Shown: positions 6,329 through 14,930 of the stretch, piece after piece
Layout: the number at the start of each line of letters is the position of its first letter
Position numbering within the stretch: the first letter of the stretch is position 1
Source: CAVDHB01 sp963608705
GTDB lineage: Bacteria; Bacteroidota; Bacteroidia; Bacteroidales; Bacteroidaceae
Direction of reading: 5' to 3'
NCBI GenBank assembly: GCA_963608705.1
Contig: CAVDHB010000036.1
Span: forward strand, 1-26,573
Length of the DNA: 26,573 nt
Translations under genes and position numbers: made by a program
The notes under the pieces: generated by a model
Told to the model about the DNA's origin: nothing
The model's input: the letters and a program-made list of their open reading frames with translations, nothing else
Databases searched by the model: none

Positions 6329-9300
6329 CTATTTGAAGAACAGGGGCAGTGCCTCCGACAGGGCGATGAAGGCGATACATCCGCCGATGGTCAGCATGAT
6401 GGTCTTCTTCACGTCTTGGTCGCCGTTCTGTAGGCTCGACACCACGCGCGTTGCCGCATTGCTGCGGCACGTTTCACAGTGTCTGCCTCCGAACCGTACG
6501 TACACGTCTCCATGTATACGGCTCTCAATTATTAACATAACTCTCATAATACACCTTTTTGGATTAAAGAATTACAATGCTCACATACGACCAGTGTCTT
6601 CCGATGTCGTTTGAGCATCAGAGCTTCCGACTTCAACTCACCTTTGAGCTGGTTCAAGTTGCGGACATGGTGCATAAGCATCTGTCCCTCCGAGCCGCAG
6701 ATTTCGCAGCGTCCCTCCAAAAGTCTTTCGGCAAGGCTTGGATAAGGGATGGCGATGCGTTGTGGTACATAGTCGTATGCTGCATTGTTCTGAGCCACCT
6801 TGCGCTTGAAACCACCATTGTAGAGGATTCTGTACCTTTCTTTACCCTTGCTGTCCTTATAGGATAAGTAAATGCGCAAAATTAGTTTGCATGAAATAAA
6901 TCTTGTTTTTTCCGTTTTATACATAATGGGAAAGTCAAAAGTATTAGAGCTGACAGAGGCGGAACGCCTCTCACTCGAAAGGGGATTCCGCTTGGGCGGA
7001 AAGCATTGCTTCCGTATGCGCTGCCGTGCAGTGCTGCTGAAAGCGGATGGTCTGTCTTCAGTTGCGGCTGGAGCGCAGACGGAAATGAGCCACGTGAGCG
7101 TGAACGCCTGGATAAAGCGGTTCAAGTCGGAAGGCATCGATGGATTGAAGACCCGTCCGGGACGTGGCAGGAAACCAATCATGGACTGTTCGGACGAGGA
7201 AGCCGTACGCCGTGCGATAGAGCAGGACAGGCAGAGCGTTGGCAAGGCAAGAGCCGCATGGGAGAAAGCCTCGGGAAAAGAGGTGAGCAACTCGATGTTC
7301 AAACGTTTTTTATCAGCATTGGCGCAAGATATAAGCGTATAAGGAAACGCCCAAGGGGAGTACCCTCGCCGCAACTCTATGAACACAAGGTCTGGAAGTT
7401 GCAAGAACTTGAGAGACAGGCGTCTGATGGACGCATAAGGCTCTATTATGCCGATGAGAGCCACACATGTACGGAAGGATACGTCCCTTACGGCTGGCAG
7501 CTGCGGGGTGAGGACGTGTATGTCCCTTCCCAAAGGGTCGCACGCCTCAACATCTTTGGGATGATAGACCGTGACAACCGTTACAAGGGATTCACCACAT
7601 TCGACAGGATGACGGCAGACAAGGTCATAAGTTTCCTCGATGAAGTCTCCTTCGGCTTGGAAATGGATACCTTTGTCGTACTTGACAACGCTTCCGTCCA
7701 TAGGAACAAGAAGATAAGGGAACTCCGTCCAATATGGGAGCGGAGAGGTCTTTTCCTCTTCTTCCTGCCTCCGTATTCTCCGCAACTGAACATCGCGGAA
7801 ACACTCTGGCGCATCCTCAAAGGAAAGTGGATAAGGCCACAGGATTACATGACTTCCGACATGCTTTTCTATACCACCAATAGAGCTTTGGCGGACATAG
7901 GGAAAGGGCTGCATATAAACTTCTCCAAACATGCCGCTTAATTTTGATTAGTTACTTATGACAAAATTCTTGTCCTTTCGGTATTTTGTCCTTACCTGCA
8001 TTGACGACAGGTTGAGTTTCTGTCCGAGGGTCTTATACAGACTCCACTCCATGATGTAGCCGAATTTGGAACAGACTGAGGATGTGTTGTTGGCGATGGA
8101 GAAGTAGTTGTAGAACCCTCTGATTTCCCCATTGAACTGGGCAAGGATATCTTCGGGTTTCATACCAATCATGTATCCTCTTGCCGTAGATTTCCAGCAG
8201 TCCTTACCATTGGGACGCTCTATTTTTAGTGCGCCAGATTCGGACAGCTTTCGCCTTACGGTTTCAATGTTCACAGACAGTACGACCGCTCCATTGAAAA
8301 CTCTAGAAAGGTAGCCCCTCTTGGTCCTCTTCTTCGCTTCGGACTTTCTTACAGAAACTTCGTAGCCTAAGAATCTGGCATTGTCTTGCGCATGAGTGAT
8401 GAGCGTTTTCTCGTCCGAGAGTTCAAGCTTCAGCTTTTCACTCATGAATCGGGAGATATTGGCTTTCACCTCCTCGCACTCGGCCTTGCTGCCTATAATT
8501 CCGATAAGGAAATCGTCAGCATATCTCACGTACTGCATTCTTCTGTAATCTTTGTCCATTGCATCCTTTACGGGCATTGATAGCATCTGCTTACGCATTT
8601 TGTTATAGGTCAGCATAAGTTCAGCTCTCTTTACCTCATCTGTTTCTGTATCCATTCTCTTTTTCAGCAGGCTTCTGCGAGTGTTCAGGCGGAAGTATTC
8701 GTTGTTAACGTGTCTTTGCTTTCCCTTACGGTAAGCCCCACAATACTCTTTCATGTACTTGTCGAACTCATCAAGGTAGATGTTCGCCAGAATCGGGCTG
8801 ATGATACCTCCTTGCGGAGTACCCGAATACGTGTTATGGTACTTCCAGTCTTCCAAATATCCCGCTTTGAGGAATTTTCTTACCAGACGCAAGAAACGTT
8901 CATCGGCTATCCGTTTACGTAGGATGTCAATCAGCACATTGTGGTCTATGTTGTCGAAGAAGCCTTTTATGTCTCCCTCAATAAACCATTTTGCGCCTGA
9001 GAACGTTTTCTGAATCTGCGCCAGGGCAGTATGGCAGCTTCGGTTGGGACGAAAGCCGTGTGATGTCCATTCAAAGGACTTCTCATACATCGCTTCCAGT
9101 AACATCCTTACTACCTCTTGCACCAGCTTGTCCTCGAACGAGGGTATTCCCAGCGGACGTTTCTTTCCGTTCTTCTTGGGAATATACACCCTGCGGGCGG
9201 GATTTGGACGGTAGGTCTCATCTCTGAGACTTGTGATGACACGCTCTATTCTTTGAATGCTCATTTCATCGATGGTCTTACCATCTGTGCCGGCTGTCAT

Positions 9301-10273
9301 GTTGCCCTGCTTCGCATATATGCGTTGGTAGGCGATGAAGAACATCCGTTCATTGAATAGATTACGATACAGCCGCTCGAACTTGTAGGCCGAAACGCTG
9401 CTGTGTTCCATGAGAGTTTTTAATACTCCTTCGGGATTTCTTTTTGATGAATCGCTCATCTTCCTTCATTTGTATTAAGTTAATAACTGTCCCCCTTCGC
9501 CATGTACAGGGCTTTCCCCTGCTCGGACTACTATGAGGACTCCGTTGCCATATTGGATATTCAAGGTCTGATACCTATAGCCTTTCGGCATTCCAACTTA
9601 GGCAATCTCCGCTTAGACATTTGCCAACTGTCTGGCACGACAGACTGTCGGATACGACTTTCGTCTCTTTCCGCTTATTGCGGCTACGTTGTGGTGAAGT
9701 TCTTGCACTGGCTTCAAATGCAGGGAAGCAGCGCACCACAATACGGCGTATGTAATTGCCTTCCACCGTAACTACTTCATTGGTCGTGAGACTATCGTTC
9801 AGTCAATCCAGACTTTATCCTTGTGTCTGTCTTTCTCCCTTGCGATTCAGTCGTGACTCGGCAATTAGTCAACTTGTCGCTTTCCCGACATGCTGTGTTC
9901 CCTTTAAAGTTTCCTCGCCAGGTTAGTCGGGTGGAAGTGGGTCATCGAACTCTGACCCAACCTCTTGACAAAGAGGTATTTAGCAAATATCCGCTACGGA
10001 CGCACGCATCTTGAAATAGACATTGAAAGCCCCGACAAGCACGATGACGGCTGCGATAGCCTTCATCAGGTTGGACACGGGTGTCTGGTAGGACGTGACC
10101 TCCTGCGTGGCCTTGGTGAAGCCTGCCGCTCCCTTGCTTCCTGCCATGGCCTCGCCGACCGATATGGTGAGGCAGGCGAGTGCCATCACACATCTTTGTG
10201 CGGGCTTAGATGCCATGATCCGGTCTGCCGCACGTTGCATTCTCTTCTTTAACTGTTGCATTGTTCTAAACAT
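6329..10273 (-). CDS. traE: TraE (DUF4134), split by a group II intron
   Basis: A small membrane protein of the mating channel, comparable to VirB2/VirB3-type subunits. Exon 1 runs from the ATG at 10273 to 10006; exon 2 runs from 6429 to the stop at 6329. Joining them gives 369 nt, 122 residues, with the junction in codon ATG-C|AG, reading NVYFKM then QNGDQDVKK. The joined protein has a signal-like helix (about 28-42), the TSYQTPVSNLMKAIAAVIVLVGA helix in the middle and a final helix (TIMLTIGGCIAFIALSEALP), as expected for the family. Without splicing, translation ends 7 codons into the intron. TTG at 10312 is an alternative start, but ATG at 10273 is preferred. Whether it is expressed depends on splicing. 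Confidence 0.8.
6437..6488 (-). ncRNA. Group II intron domain VI with branch-point A
   Basis: Minus-strand sequence folds as GGC/GCC and GACAC/GTGTC helices capped by GCCGCA-GCAA-TGCGGC, a GNRA-type tetraloop. A bulged A between GTGTCG and GCCTAC is the seventh base from the 3' end (plus 6436), the expected position of the branch nucleotide. Confidence 0.7.
6491..6524 (-). ncRNA. Group II intron domain V (catalytic core)
   Basis: A 34-nt hairpin beginning GAGCCGTATAC and ending GTACGGTTC on the minus strand, with the AGC catalytic triad near its 5' end. Length and paired arms match the domain V consensus. It lies about 60 nt before the 3' splice site, so the ribozyme core appears intact despite the IS in the protein gene. 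Confidence 0.9.
6926..7941 (+). CDS. IS630-family transposase made by -1 frameshift
   Basis: Two overlapping frames form one DDE transposase. The first (6926-7342) is the helix-turn-helix DNA-binding part (LTEAERLSLERGF...VSVNAWIKRFKSEGIDGL...GRGRKP). The second carries the catalytic domain: YADES (first D), VVLDNASVHRNKK (second D) and PPYSPQLNIAETLW (E). The switch site is T TTT TTA at 7306-7312, in exactly the phase needed for -1 slippage (CGT TTT TTA then ATC AGC). The fused protein is 338 residues, normal for the family. ATG at 6926 gives MGKSKVLELTEAE; an upstream ATG at 6872 lies closer to the inverted repeat and adds non-family sequence. Confidence 0.88.
7306..7312 (+). promoter_or_regulatory. 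-1 frameshift slippery heptamer of the IS630-family transposase
   Basis: TTTTTTA in the form X XXY YYZ, with zero frame CGT TTT TTA. Both tRNAs can re-pair one base back, and the -1 frame enters the DDE domain directly, while the zero frame ends 10 codons later at 7340-7342. A downstream stimulator was not resolved. Confidence 0.8.
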
Positions 10274-10366
10274 GTTTATGGGTTCTATCGCCAAAGGAAC
10301 AGGTGTCGCCAAAGTAACGTCGGCTTTCCGACTTGAAAGCCTTCTATATTCGTTGTTTTACAATTT

Positions 10367-10789
10367 TTACCTTGCGTTCTCGCAGGTGAATATGACGGTG
10401 CCGAGGTCGCTCGTGCCTGTTTCCGCCAGCTTGTCTATCTCATGGATGATGTCCTCCACAAGGATGCCGTCAGTCATTATGGCTTCACGGTAGCCGGGAC
10501 GGTGGTAGGGATGTTCCGCCTTGTCGGTTTCTCCATCCATATCTCCGTCGTTGGCTTCATCTGTTTCCTCGTTTTGGGCAGCTATCTGCCGTTTGTCAGC
10601 CTCATCCCGGCTGACCTTTACAGGCTTGAAGGTCTGCGCCTCGTCCGATATGTCAATGTCCTCTTCACTTTGTTTGTCCTGTTCTGCCGCTTGCATGGCT
10701 TTTGCTCTTTGTATGTCAAGGACTATCAAAGCCGCATAGTAGAGCAGCAATGCAATGAAAAGAAGGAATACTATCTGTCCGTACTGCAT
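10367..10789 (-). CDS. traD: TraD-like conjugation protein
   Basis: 140 residues. One N-terminal membrane helix (IVFLLFIALLLYYAALIVLDI, about 5-25) is followed by a long acidic, low-complexity cytoplasmic region (EEDIDISDEA, EETDEANDGDMDGETDK) and a short folded end (REAIMTDGILVEDIIHEIDKL). Position just before traE and the single-helix topology match TraD of CTnDOT-like elements, an accessory protein of unproven biochemical role. It starts 7 bp after the preceding HTH gene, in the same operon. The name rests on gene order more than on motifs. Confidence 0.65.
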   Translation of the reverse strand: MQYGQIVFLLFIALLLYYAALIVLDIQRAKAMQAAEQDKQSEEDIDISDEAQTFKPVKVSRDEADKRQIAAQNEETDEANDGDMDGETDKAEHPYHRPGYREAIMTDGILVEDIIHEIDKLAETGTSDLGTVIFTCENAR

Positions 10790-10796
10790 GGTGTGT

Positions 10797-11390
10797 TCAG
10801 ATTGCTGTTAGTAATGTTATCCCATTTTGTGGGAAGGGGAGAAACCTGAGTCCAAGCTTGGTTCCGCGATGTTCCAGATGCTTCCTGCGTACAAGATCGG
10901 CGGCATAATAAAGGATATTCCGCTCTCTGCCAACAATATATCCGATACTTTTCAACCGTGAGCGAAGCCGTACCCTTGCCCTGTTTGACACCACCTTGAT
11001 ACGTGTCACAGGGTCAAGACCGAAGACCACGTGCCGCCGTTCTCGCTGTATCATCTCGCCACGAATCCGTGACGACACCCTGCGTACCTGCTCCTTGGTG
11101 CGTTGCAACCCCAGCTTGGCGGCGATACGGCTTACGCTCATCTTGCTAATGCCCAAATCCCTGCCCATTTCGGAAAAGGACTTTTCATGGAAGTGGCTGC
11201 GGATATGCTCTGCCCGTTCCATCCATTTTGACTTTACGGTCTTTACGATGCCCAGCTTGCGCGCCTTGTCCTTTACAGCCGTCTCGCACAGGCCGAGCAG
11301 GTTGGCGGTGTAGGCCGTGGTCTCCACGGGGTAGGTAGCGATAAGCAAGGCGGTCTTTTCCTCATTCCATCTGTTTCTTCCCATGGTCAT
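10797..11390 (-). CDS. Helix-turn-helix protein of the tra operon (GcrA/homeodomain-like)
   Basis: 197 residues, basic. The N-terminus (RWNEEKTALLIATYP...TANLLGLCETAVKDKARKLGI) resembles SANT/GcrA-type helix-turn-helix domains, and a second copy-like unit follows (FSEMGRDLGISKMSVSRIAAKLGL). The C-terminal 80 residues are rich in Arg and Lys. The start at 11390 forms an ATGA overlap with the stop of the upstream DUF3408 gene, which fixes it. A DNA-binding regulatory or relaxosome-related role is likely; no specific target is visible. Confidence 0.65.
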   Translation of the reverse strand: MTMGRNRWNEEKTALLIATYPVETTAYTANLLGLCETAVKDKARKLGIVKTVKSKWMERAEHIRSHFHEKSFSEMGRDLGISKMSVSRIAAKLGLQRTKEQVRRVSSRIRGEMIQRERRHVVFGLDPVTRIKVVSNRARVRLRSRLKSIGYIVGRERNILYYAADLVRRKHLEHRGTKLGLRFLPFPQNGITLLTAI

Positions 11391-11794
11391 GACTCTTTGA
11401 AGTTAGTGAACAGTGATTTCTTCTCACGGCGGTACAGGGCGAGCCGTGGCAGGAACGCCCCGAAGAAGGCCCGGACGATGGCGTTCACCAGATCGGAACG
11501 GCAGCGGTTATGGATGTCGCAGTCGTCCAGCGAGTCGGCGAGGTCGCGGTCTAATTTGCAGACTAACCGCTCACTCTTGTCATCCTTCGTTCCATCGTTT
11601 TCAAGACAGGACAGGAAGTCCTGCCAGTATTTATCCATGTCGTCCGGAAGGGAAACGGATGGGCCTGTCTTGCCATTGTCCGTCTCTGGACTATCCTGCA
11701 CATCGGATAATTTTTGATGTCCGCCGGAAAGCGTCATGTCGGGGTCATTGATGCCTCTTGTGAGGTCGTCTATTTCAGGTATGTCTCTTGTCAT
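11387..11794 (-). CDS. DUF3408-domain conjugation accessory protein
   Basis: 135 residues. The first 70 are acidic and disordered-looking (SPETDNGKTGPSVSLPDDMD). The C-terminal half, DKSERLVCKLDRDL followed by ADSLDDCDIHNRCRSDLVNA, is typical of DUF3408 proteins encoded beside traA in Bacteroides conjugative elements. The fold is probably ribbon-helix-helix-like, so it may act as a ParB-like DNA-binding partner of the ParA-type TraA; this is inference from order and size. It starts 25 bp after traA and overlaps the next gene by 4 bp. Confidence 0.65.
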   Translation of the reverse strand: MTRDIPEIDDLTRGINDPDMTLSGGHQKLSDVQDSPETDNGKTGPSVSLPDDMDKYWQDFLSCLENDGTKDDKSERLVCKLDRDLADSLDDCDIHNRCRSDLVNAIVRAFFGAFLPRLALYRREKKSLFTNFKES

Positions 11795-11819
11795 TGCGCT
11801 ATGGTTGTTGATTTACGGA

Positions 11820-12599
11820 TTATTGTTTCTTATCACTGTCTTCTGCCGGGCTATCCTTGCCTGTGCCTTTCTCCATGGGCTGTATGTCAGAAAGCATGGC
11901 CTTACGGATGGGATTTGCCGTACCGAAGATGTCAGTGTAGATTTTTTCAAAGACTGGCGTAACGATACCGCCCTGCATGTCGAGGGATGCCATCGTGCTG
12001 AAACGCTCCATGTCGGCACGCTTGGGTATCTTGGCAGTCACGTGTCCGTAGTTGGAAAAAGCTTCCCTCGTGTTCTCCCAGATGACAAGCTCGGAGCGTT
12101 TGCCGACCCTGCCGTCATGCAGGTTGGGGATGATGAAGAGCCGAGCCTTCATCTGTCCGCCCACGGCCTTGCGCAGGCGGTCTATGAACATGAGGAAACT
12201 GGCGGTGGAGGGCACTGTCACCAAGTCGTAATGGAACGGTACGATGATGATGTCCGAGTTGACGAACATGGGTATCAACCCGTCCGCTTTCAGGCTTCCG
12301 GGGGAGTCCATAAGCACCACGTCAATGCTTGGGTCGTTGTGCAGCTTCTCCATCAATGATGTCATGGCCTGCTTGTCGTTGGCCTCGTATGAAAGCACGT
12401 CGTAGGGTGCGTGTTCCTCTCCGTACTTGCGGATGTCGGCCTTGCGGCACTTGACGATGGAGTGCTGGAAGTCACAGTCGATGACCAACACGCGCACGCC
12501 CTTCGTCACCAGATAGTTGGCGAAGGTCACGCAGAGGGTGGTCTTGCCGACTCCCCCTTTCTGGTTGGCGAAGGTCACTATGACAGGTGTCTGTATCAT
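11820..12599 (-). CDS. traA: TraA, ParA/Soj-family ATPase
   Basis: 259 residues. The deviant Walker A KGGVGKTT occupies residues 14-21, followed by VLVIDCDFQHS (A' motif) and VVLMDSPGS (Walker B region). The C-terminal 30 residues are charged and probably flexible. ParA-type ATPases position DNA or protein cargo; in CTnDOT-like elements this is the first tra gene. It leads the operon, and upstream lies the -7 box at 12625-12632 and then the terminator of the mob operon. It looks complete. Confidence 0.85.
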   Translation of the reverse strand: MIQTPVIVTFANQKGGVGKTTLCVTFANYLVTKGVRVLVIDCDFQHSIVKCRKADIRKYGEEHAPYDVLSYEANDKQAMTSLMEKLHNDPSIDVVLMDSPGSLKADGLIPMFVNSDIIIVPFHYDLVTVPSTASFLMFIDRLRKAVGGQMKARLFIIPNLHDGRVGKRSELVIWENTREAFSNYGHVTAKIPKRADMERFSTMASLDMQGGIVTPVFEKIYTDIFGTANPIRKAMLSDIQPMEKGTGKDSPAEDSDKKQ

Positions 12600-12624
12600 G
12601 TCCGTGCGATGATTGATTTTTCCT

Positions 12625-12632
12625 CAAAATTA
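12625..12632 (-). promoter_or_regulatory. -7 box of the tra operon
   Basis: Minus-strand TAATTTTG matches TAnnTTTG, 25 bp before the traA ATG. The nearest TTTG upstream is only 15 bp away, shorter than the usual 19-20, so the promoter is probably weak or dependent on an activator, as tra operons in this family are regulated. Activation is inference. Confidence 0.4.
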
Positions 12633-12738
12633 CCATCCCATTGACCTCAAAAACGAAATGTGCAACACTTATATGCTCTCGGTGTATAATACCTAAATAT
12701 GCAAAACCGGGAAACTTTGCTATGATGGATTCTAAAGA

Positions 12739-12788
12739 CGAAAAAGGTTACGGCAGAAAGTCCACACATAGACTTCATGCCGCAACCT
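12739..12788 (-). terminator. Terminator after the relaxase gene
   Basis: On the minus strand AGGTTGCGGCA pairs with TGCCGTAACCT (one G-U), extended by GAAGTC with GACTTTC (one bulge), around a short loop. TTTTTCG follows at once. It lies 24 bp past the relaxase stop and separates the mob and tra operons. Confidence 0.75.
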
Positions 12789-12811
12789 TCCTTTCAGATA
12801 TTGCACTTCTG

Positions 12812-14362
12812 TTACCTTTTCAGTGAACGCCCATCATCAATGTCGTCATAGTTCCCTTTATGTCCGACTTCCCACTCTCGTTTCTCACTTTGGCTACCGC
12901 CTCCTGCATCGCGCAGTTTGGTATGGCGTGTAAGAGGACTGCCAGATTTGCGGTTAAGAGGTTTGGATGGTTTCTTATTGGTAGGCTTACGTTTCAGCTT
13001 TTCAAGGTCAAATCCTTCTTCCGTTAAATTTACGATGATATACTTCTTGAAATTGATGGCATATATGGCATCCCCGTCCTCACGTATGATGAAGCCATCG
13101 ACATAGAGACTGCTCTTGACAGATGTGGCACTCTCATCATTGAACAGTTCCTGTAAGCGATGGACGGAATCTGTATAGGTCTTGTCTCTGTCCAGCGAGA
13201 GCGTGGCAAGTTCCGGGCGGTTCACCTTGAATATCTTGCATAGCATGTCCCTTTCGGCTTCGTTGGACGGTCGGAACTTCTCCACCCATGCTATGCGGTT
13301 GTTGCGGTTGATGGCTTCCGCCATGAAAGGTTTCAGCGGACGTGTCTGCCCGTCAAAGTGGATGACACTTTTCTTTATATAGGCACGCTGTTTGCGGATC
13401 TTATCGTAAATCTCGCCTTGGGTCATCTTGGGATTGAGTGTGAGCAGACGGTCTATGAAGTCCTCAATGCGATCAAGGCGTTGCTCAGGTGTGGCGAAGT
13501 CCAAAAGCTCATCTACAGCCAGCACTCTTGCCCCGTTAATGACAGTCTTGTTTGCATGGTCAACTACCATGTATCCATACGGCTTATCCTTCTTGCCGAA
13601 AAAAGCGAGGTCTATGCCAAACTTAGTTTTCAGCTCCTTCTGCAACTCTTCCTTGCTTGTGCTTACGTCCCGGTACTTTTTGAGTATGCTCCTTAGCTGA
13701 CGGCTGCGTGTTCTGTCACGATAGCCGCTATGATACAACGATTCAATCTCGGAGAGCGGAAGTTTTTGCTGCACCTTTCCACCACGTTTGATGAATGCCA
13801 TTCCATCCTTTTGGTATGCCTCATAACCCTGAGAATGCATGACCGCCTTAAACTGGGCAAAAGAAGAAAAGGTATACTGCATGGCAGCATCTATGTCTTT
13901 CCCTGTTTTCTGTTTTCGATTCATTCCAAGGATGCGGTCTATGGCTTCCTGTGAACGCCTCCGCTCATGTCCGTGGAGGATTTTCCTGCCATCAGGAGCG
14001 ATACGTGAGGTGACGATATGCAGGTGGGTATTGTCAGTGTCATAATGGGAATAGACAAGCAAAGGATGTCCGGGTTCGGCATATCCCATTTCTTTGAGAT
14101 AGCGGTGTGTGAACTCCAGCAATTCGGATTCCGACTGCTCATGCCCCCTGCAGGATATGGCCACATGGAACTGTGCTTTTTGGATTCTGCTATTCCGGGA
14201 TGTGTATTCCTGAAGATACCTGACCAGCTCATCAGGTGTGGGTTTACCGAATGTACCGAAGTTTTTGATTTCGAGCAGACGGGCGACACCTTTCGAGACT
14301 TTCCGTTCATTGTAACCGACGGCATGGAAGTTCGCACTTCCGGGTAATATAGTGGCTATCAT
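12812..14362 (-). CDS. Relaxase (MobB-type, relaxase/mobilisation nuclease family)
   Basis: 516 residues. Relaxases nick oriT and pilot the strand to the recipient. The metal-binding motif is HYDTDNTHLHIVTSR, with H106, H113 and H115, the HxDxxNxHxH pattern of the PF03432 family. An N-terminal tyrosine near residue 17 (AVGYNERKVSKGVA) is the likely nicking residue. Residues 180-300 are helical, and the C-terminal tail is basic (KRKPTNKKPSKPLNRKSGSP). It starts 56 bp after the MobC-like gene and is followed by a terminator. Nothing suggests damage, so this element could still be mobilisable in trans. Confidence 0.85.
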   Translation of the reverse strand: MIATILPGSANFHAVGYNERKVSKGVARLLEIKNFGTFGKPTPDELVRYLQEYTSRNSRIQKAQFHVAISCRGHEQSESELLEFTHRYLKEMGYAEPGHPLLVYSHYDTDNTHLHIVTSRIAPDGRKILHGHERRRSQEAIDRILGMNRKQKTGKDIDAAMQYTFSSFAQFKAVMHSQGYEAYQKDGMAFIKRGGKVQQKLPLSEIESLYHSGYRDRTRSRQLRSILKKYRDVSTSKEELQKELKTKFGIDLAFFGKKDKPYGYMVVDHANKTVINGARVLAVDELLDFATPEQRLDRIEDFIDRLLTLNPKMTQGEIYDKIRKQRAYIKKSVIHFDGQTRPLKPFMAEAINRNNRIAWVEKFRPSNEAERDMLCKIFKVNRPELATLSLDRDKTYTDSVHRLQELFNDESATSVKSSLYVDGFIIREDGDAIYAINFKKYIIVNLTEEGFDLEKLKRKPTNKKPSKPLNRKSGSPLTRHTKLRDAGGGSQSEKREWEVGHKGNYDDIDDGRSLKR

Positions 14363-14418
14363 CTTGTGTGTTGTTTATCGGTGGATTGGGATAATCAGGA
14401 TATTCGCGACCTTGGTAT

Positions 14419-14805
14419 TTAGAGCTTGGCGGCTCTTTGGGTTACGGCATCGAGTTCCTTTTTTAGCCCGTTCAAAGTGCGCTGCGTTTCAAGGACTGAA
14501 GGCATCAGGACTTCCTTAACATAGCTTGGCGATAACAATCCTGACACCGAAAGCTCATTAGCACGCTTGACCGACTGGTTCAGGTTGCCGCCAATATGGG
14601 ATAGTTCGTACTGGAACTTTCGGTAGAACGCACCAAGTTCTTGTATAAGTTCAAGCTTTTGTTTCACATTCACATTGGAATATTCCGCCACGGCTGAACG
14701 AATATAATATGCTACGGAATGGTAATCTTTTGACAGCTTTTTAAGCGAAGCTGCTTCCTCTGGGGTGAGCCGTAGCTGGAATACTTTGGTTCTCTGTCTC
14801 GTCAT
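14419..14805 (-). CDS. MobC-like relaxosome accessory protein
   Basis: 128 residues from the ATG at 14805 (MTRQRTKVFQLRLTPEEAAS). The N-terminus resembles a ribbon-helix-helix (FQLRLTPEEAASLKKLSK), and GGNLNQSVKRANE in the middle is the characteristic motif of MobC-type mobilisation proteins ('GNNLNQ'). It should bind oriT and open DNA for the relaxase. A longer start at 14898 would run through the oriT repeats and is unlikely. The gene begins the mob operon. Confidence 0.8.
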   Translation of the reverse strand: MTRQRTKVFQLRLTPEEAASLKKLSKDYHSVAYYIRSAVAEYSNVNVKQKLELIQELGAFYRKFQYELSHIGGNLNQSVKRANELSVSGLLSPSYVKEVLMPSVLETQRTLNGLKKELDAVTQRAAKL

Positions 14806-14845
14806 ACTCTGATAAACTTGTTTGTTGGTTTCCCGGAAACATTTC

Positions 14846-14915
14846 GCAGGGCGAAACAGCGATGTAATCGCCCCGATGCGTAGCAGTCGGCAAGTCACCT
14901 TTGGCAGGGCGAAAC
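14846..14915. other. Candidate oriT region
   Basis: Two identical 12-bp repeats, GCAGGGCGAAAC at 14846-14857 and 14904-14915 (58 bp apart), flank a perfect inverted repeat GCGAT-GTA-ATCGC (14859-14871). The block lies between the mob promoter and the MobC-like start, where oriT usually lies in such elements. The nick site was not identified. Confidence 0.5.
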
Positions 14916-14930
14916 GGAGTTTTGTAATGA

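Larger units (their letters stand above)
6867..7956 (+). mobile_element. IS630-family insertion sequence
   Basis: A 1090-bp element flanked by TA (6865-6866 and 7957-7958), the target duplication of the IS630/Tc1-mariner superfamily. The ends are imperfect inverted repeats: AGTAAATGCGCAAAATTAG at the left against AGTAACTAATCAAAATTAA at the right (14 of 19 matching). It lies opposite to the intron and within its ORF-carrying domain IV loop. Excision to a single TA exactly restores the intron protein frame. Confidence 0.9.
6544..9459 (-). pseudogene. Group II intron reverse transcriptase/maturase/HNH, broken by an IS630-family element
   Basis: The intron-encoded protein helps the intron fold and splice and copies it into new sites. 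The 5' part (9459-7957) carries the RT fingers and palm (HGFRPNRSCHTAL, TPQGGIISPILAN, and YADD with the aspartates at 315-316) and the maturase domain X. It stops at TAA 7950-7948, a stop supplied by the IS end. The 3' part (6864-6544) carries the HNH endonuclease: CEICG, HHVRNLNQLKG and CEHCN. Removing the IS and one TA copy rejoins FVI with SYKDSKGKERY and gives 607 residues in frame. Domain X is complete upstream of the break, so some maturase activity could remain in the 503-residue product, but the DNA-cutting domain is detached. Confidence 0.9.
6430..10005 (-). mobile_element. Group II intron in traE, itself carrying an IS630-family insertion
   Basis: On the minus strand the intron begins GTGCG (10005-10001) and ends CCTAC (to 6430), the standard GUGYG...AY ends. 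It contains a reverse transcriptase/maturase gene, a canonical domain V and a domain VI with a branch-point adenosine. It lies in the same direction as traE, and precise removal restores the traE frame. Length is 3576 bp, or 2484 bp once the IS and one TA copy are removed, normal for an ORF-bearing intron. A candidate EBS1 (GCATTT, plus 9716-9721) can pair with the last six exon bases AGATGC with one G-U pair. The IEP resembles the chloroplast-like class; that subclass is tentative. Confidence 0.9.

Noticed and set aside
7948..9459. RT as part of a diversity-generating retroelement or a CRISPR-linked RT
   Set aside because: It has maturase and HNH parts, sits inside exact group II intron ends with domain V, and no template/variable repeats or CRISPR arrays were seen.
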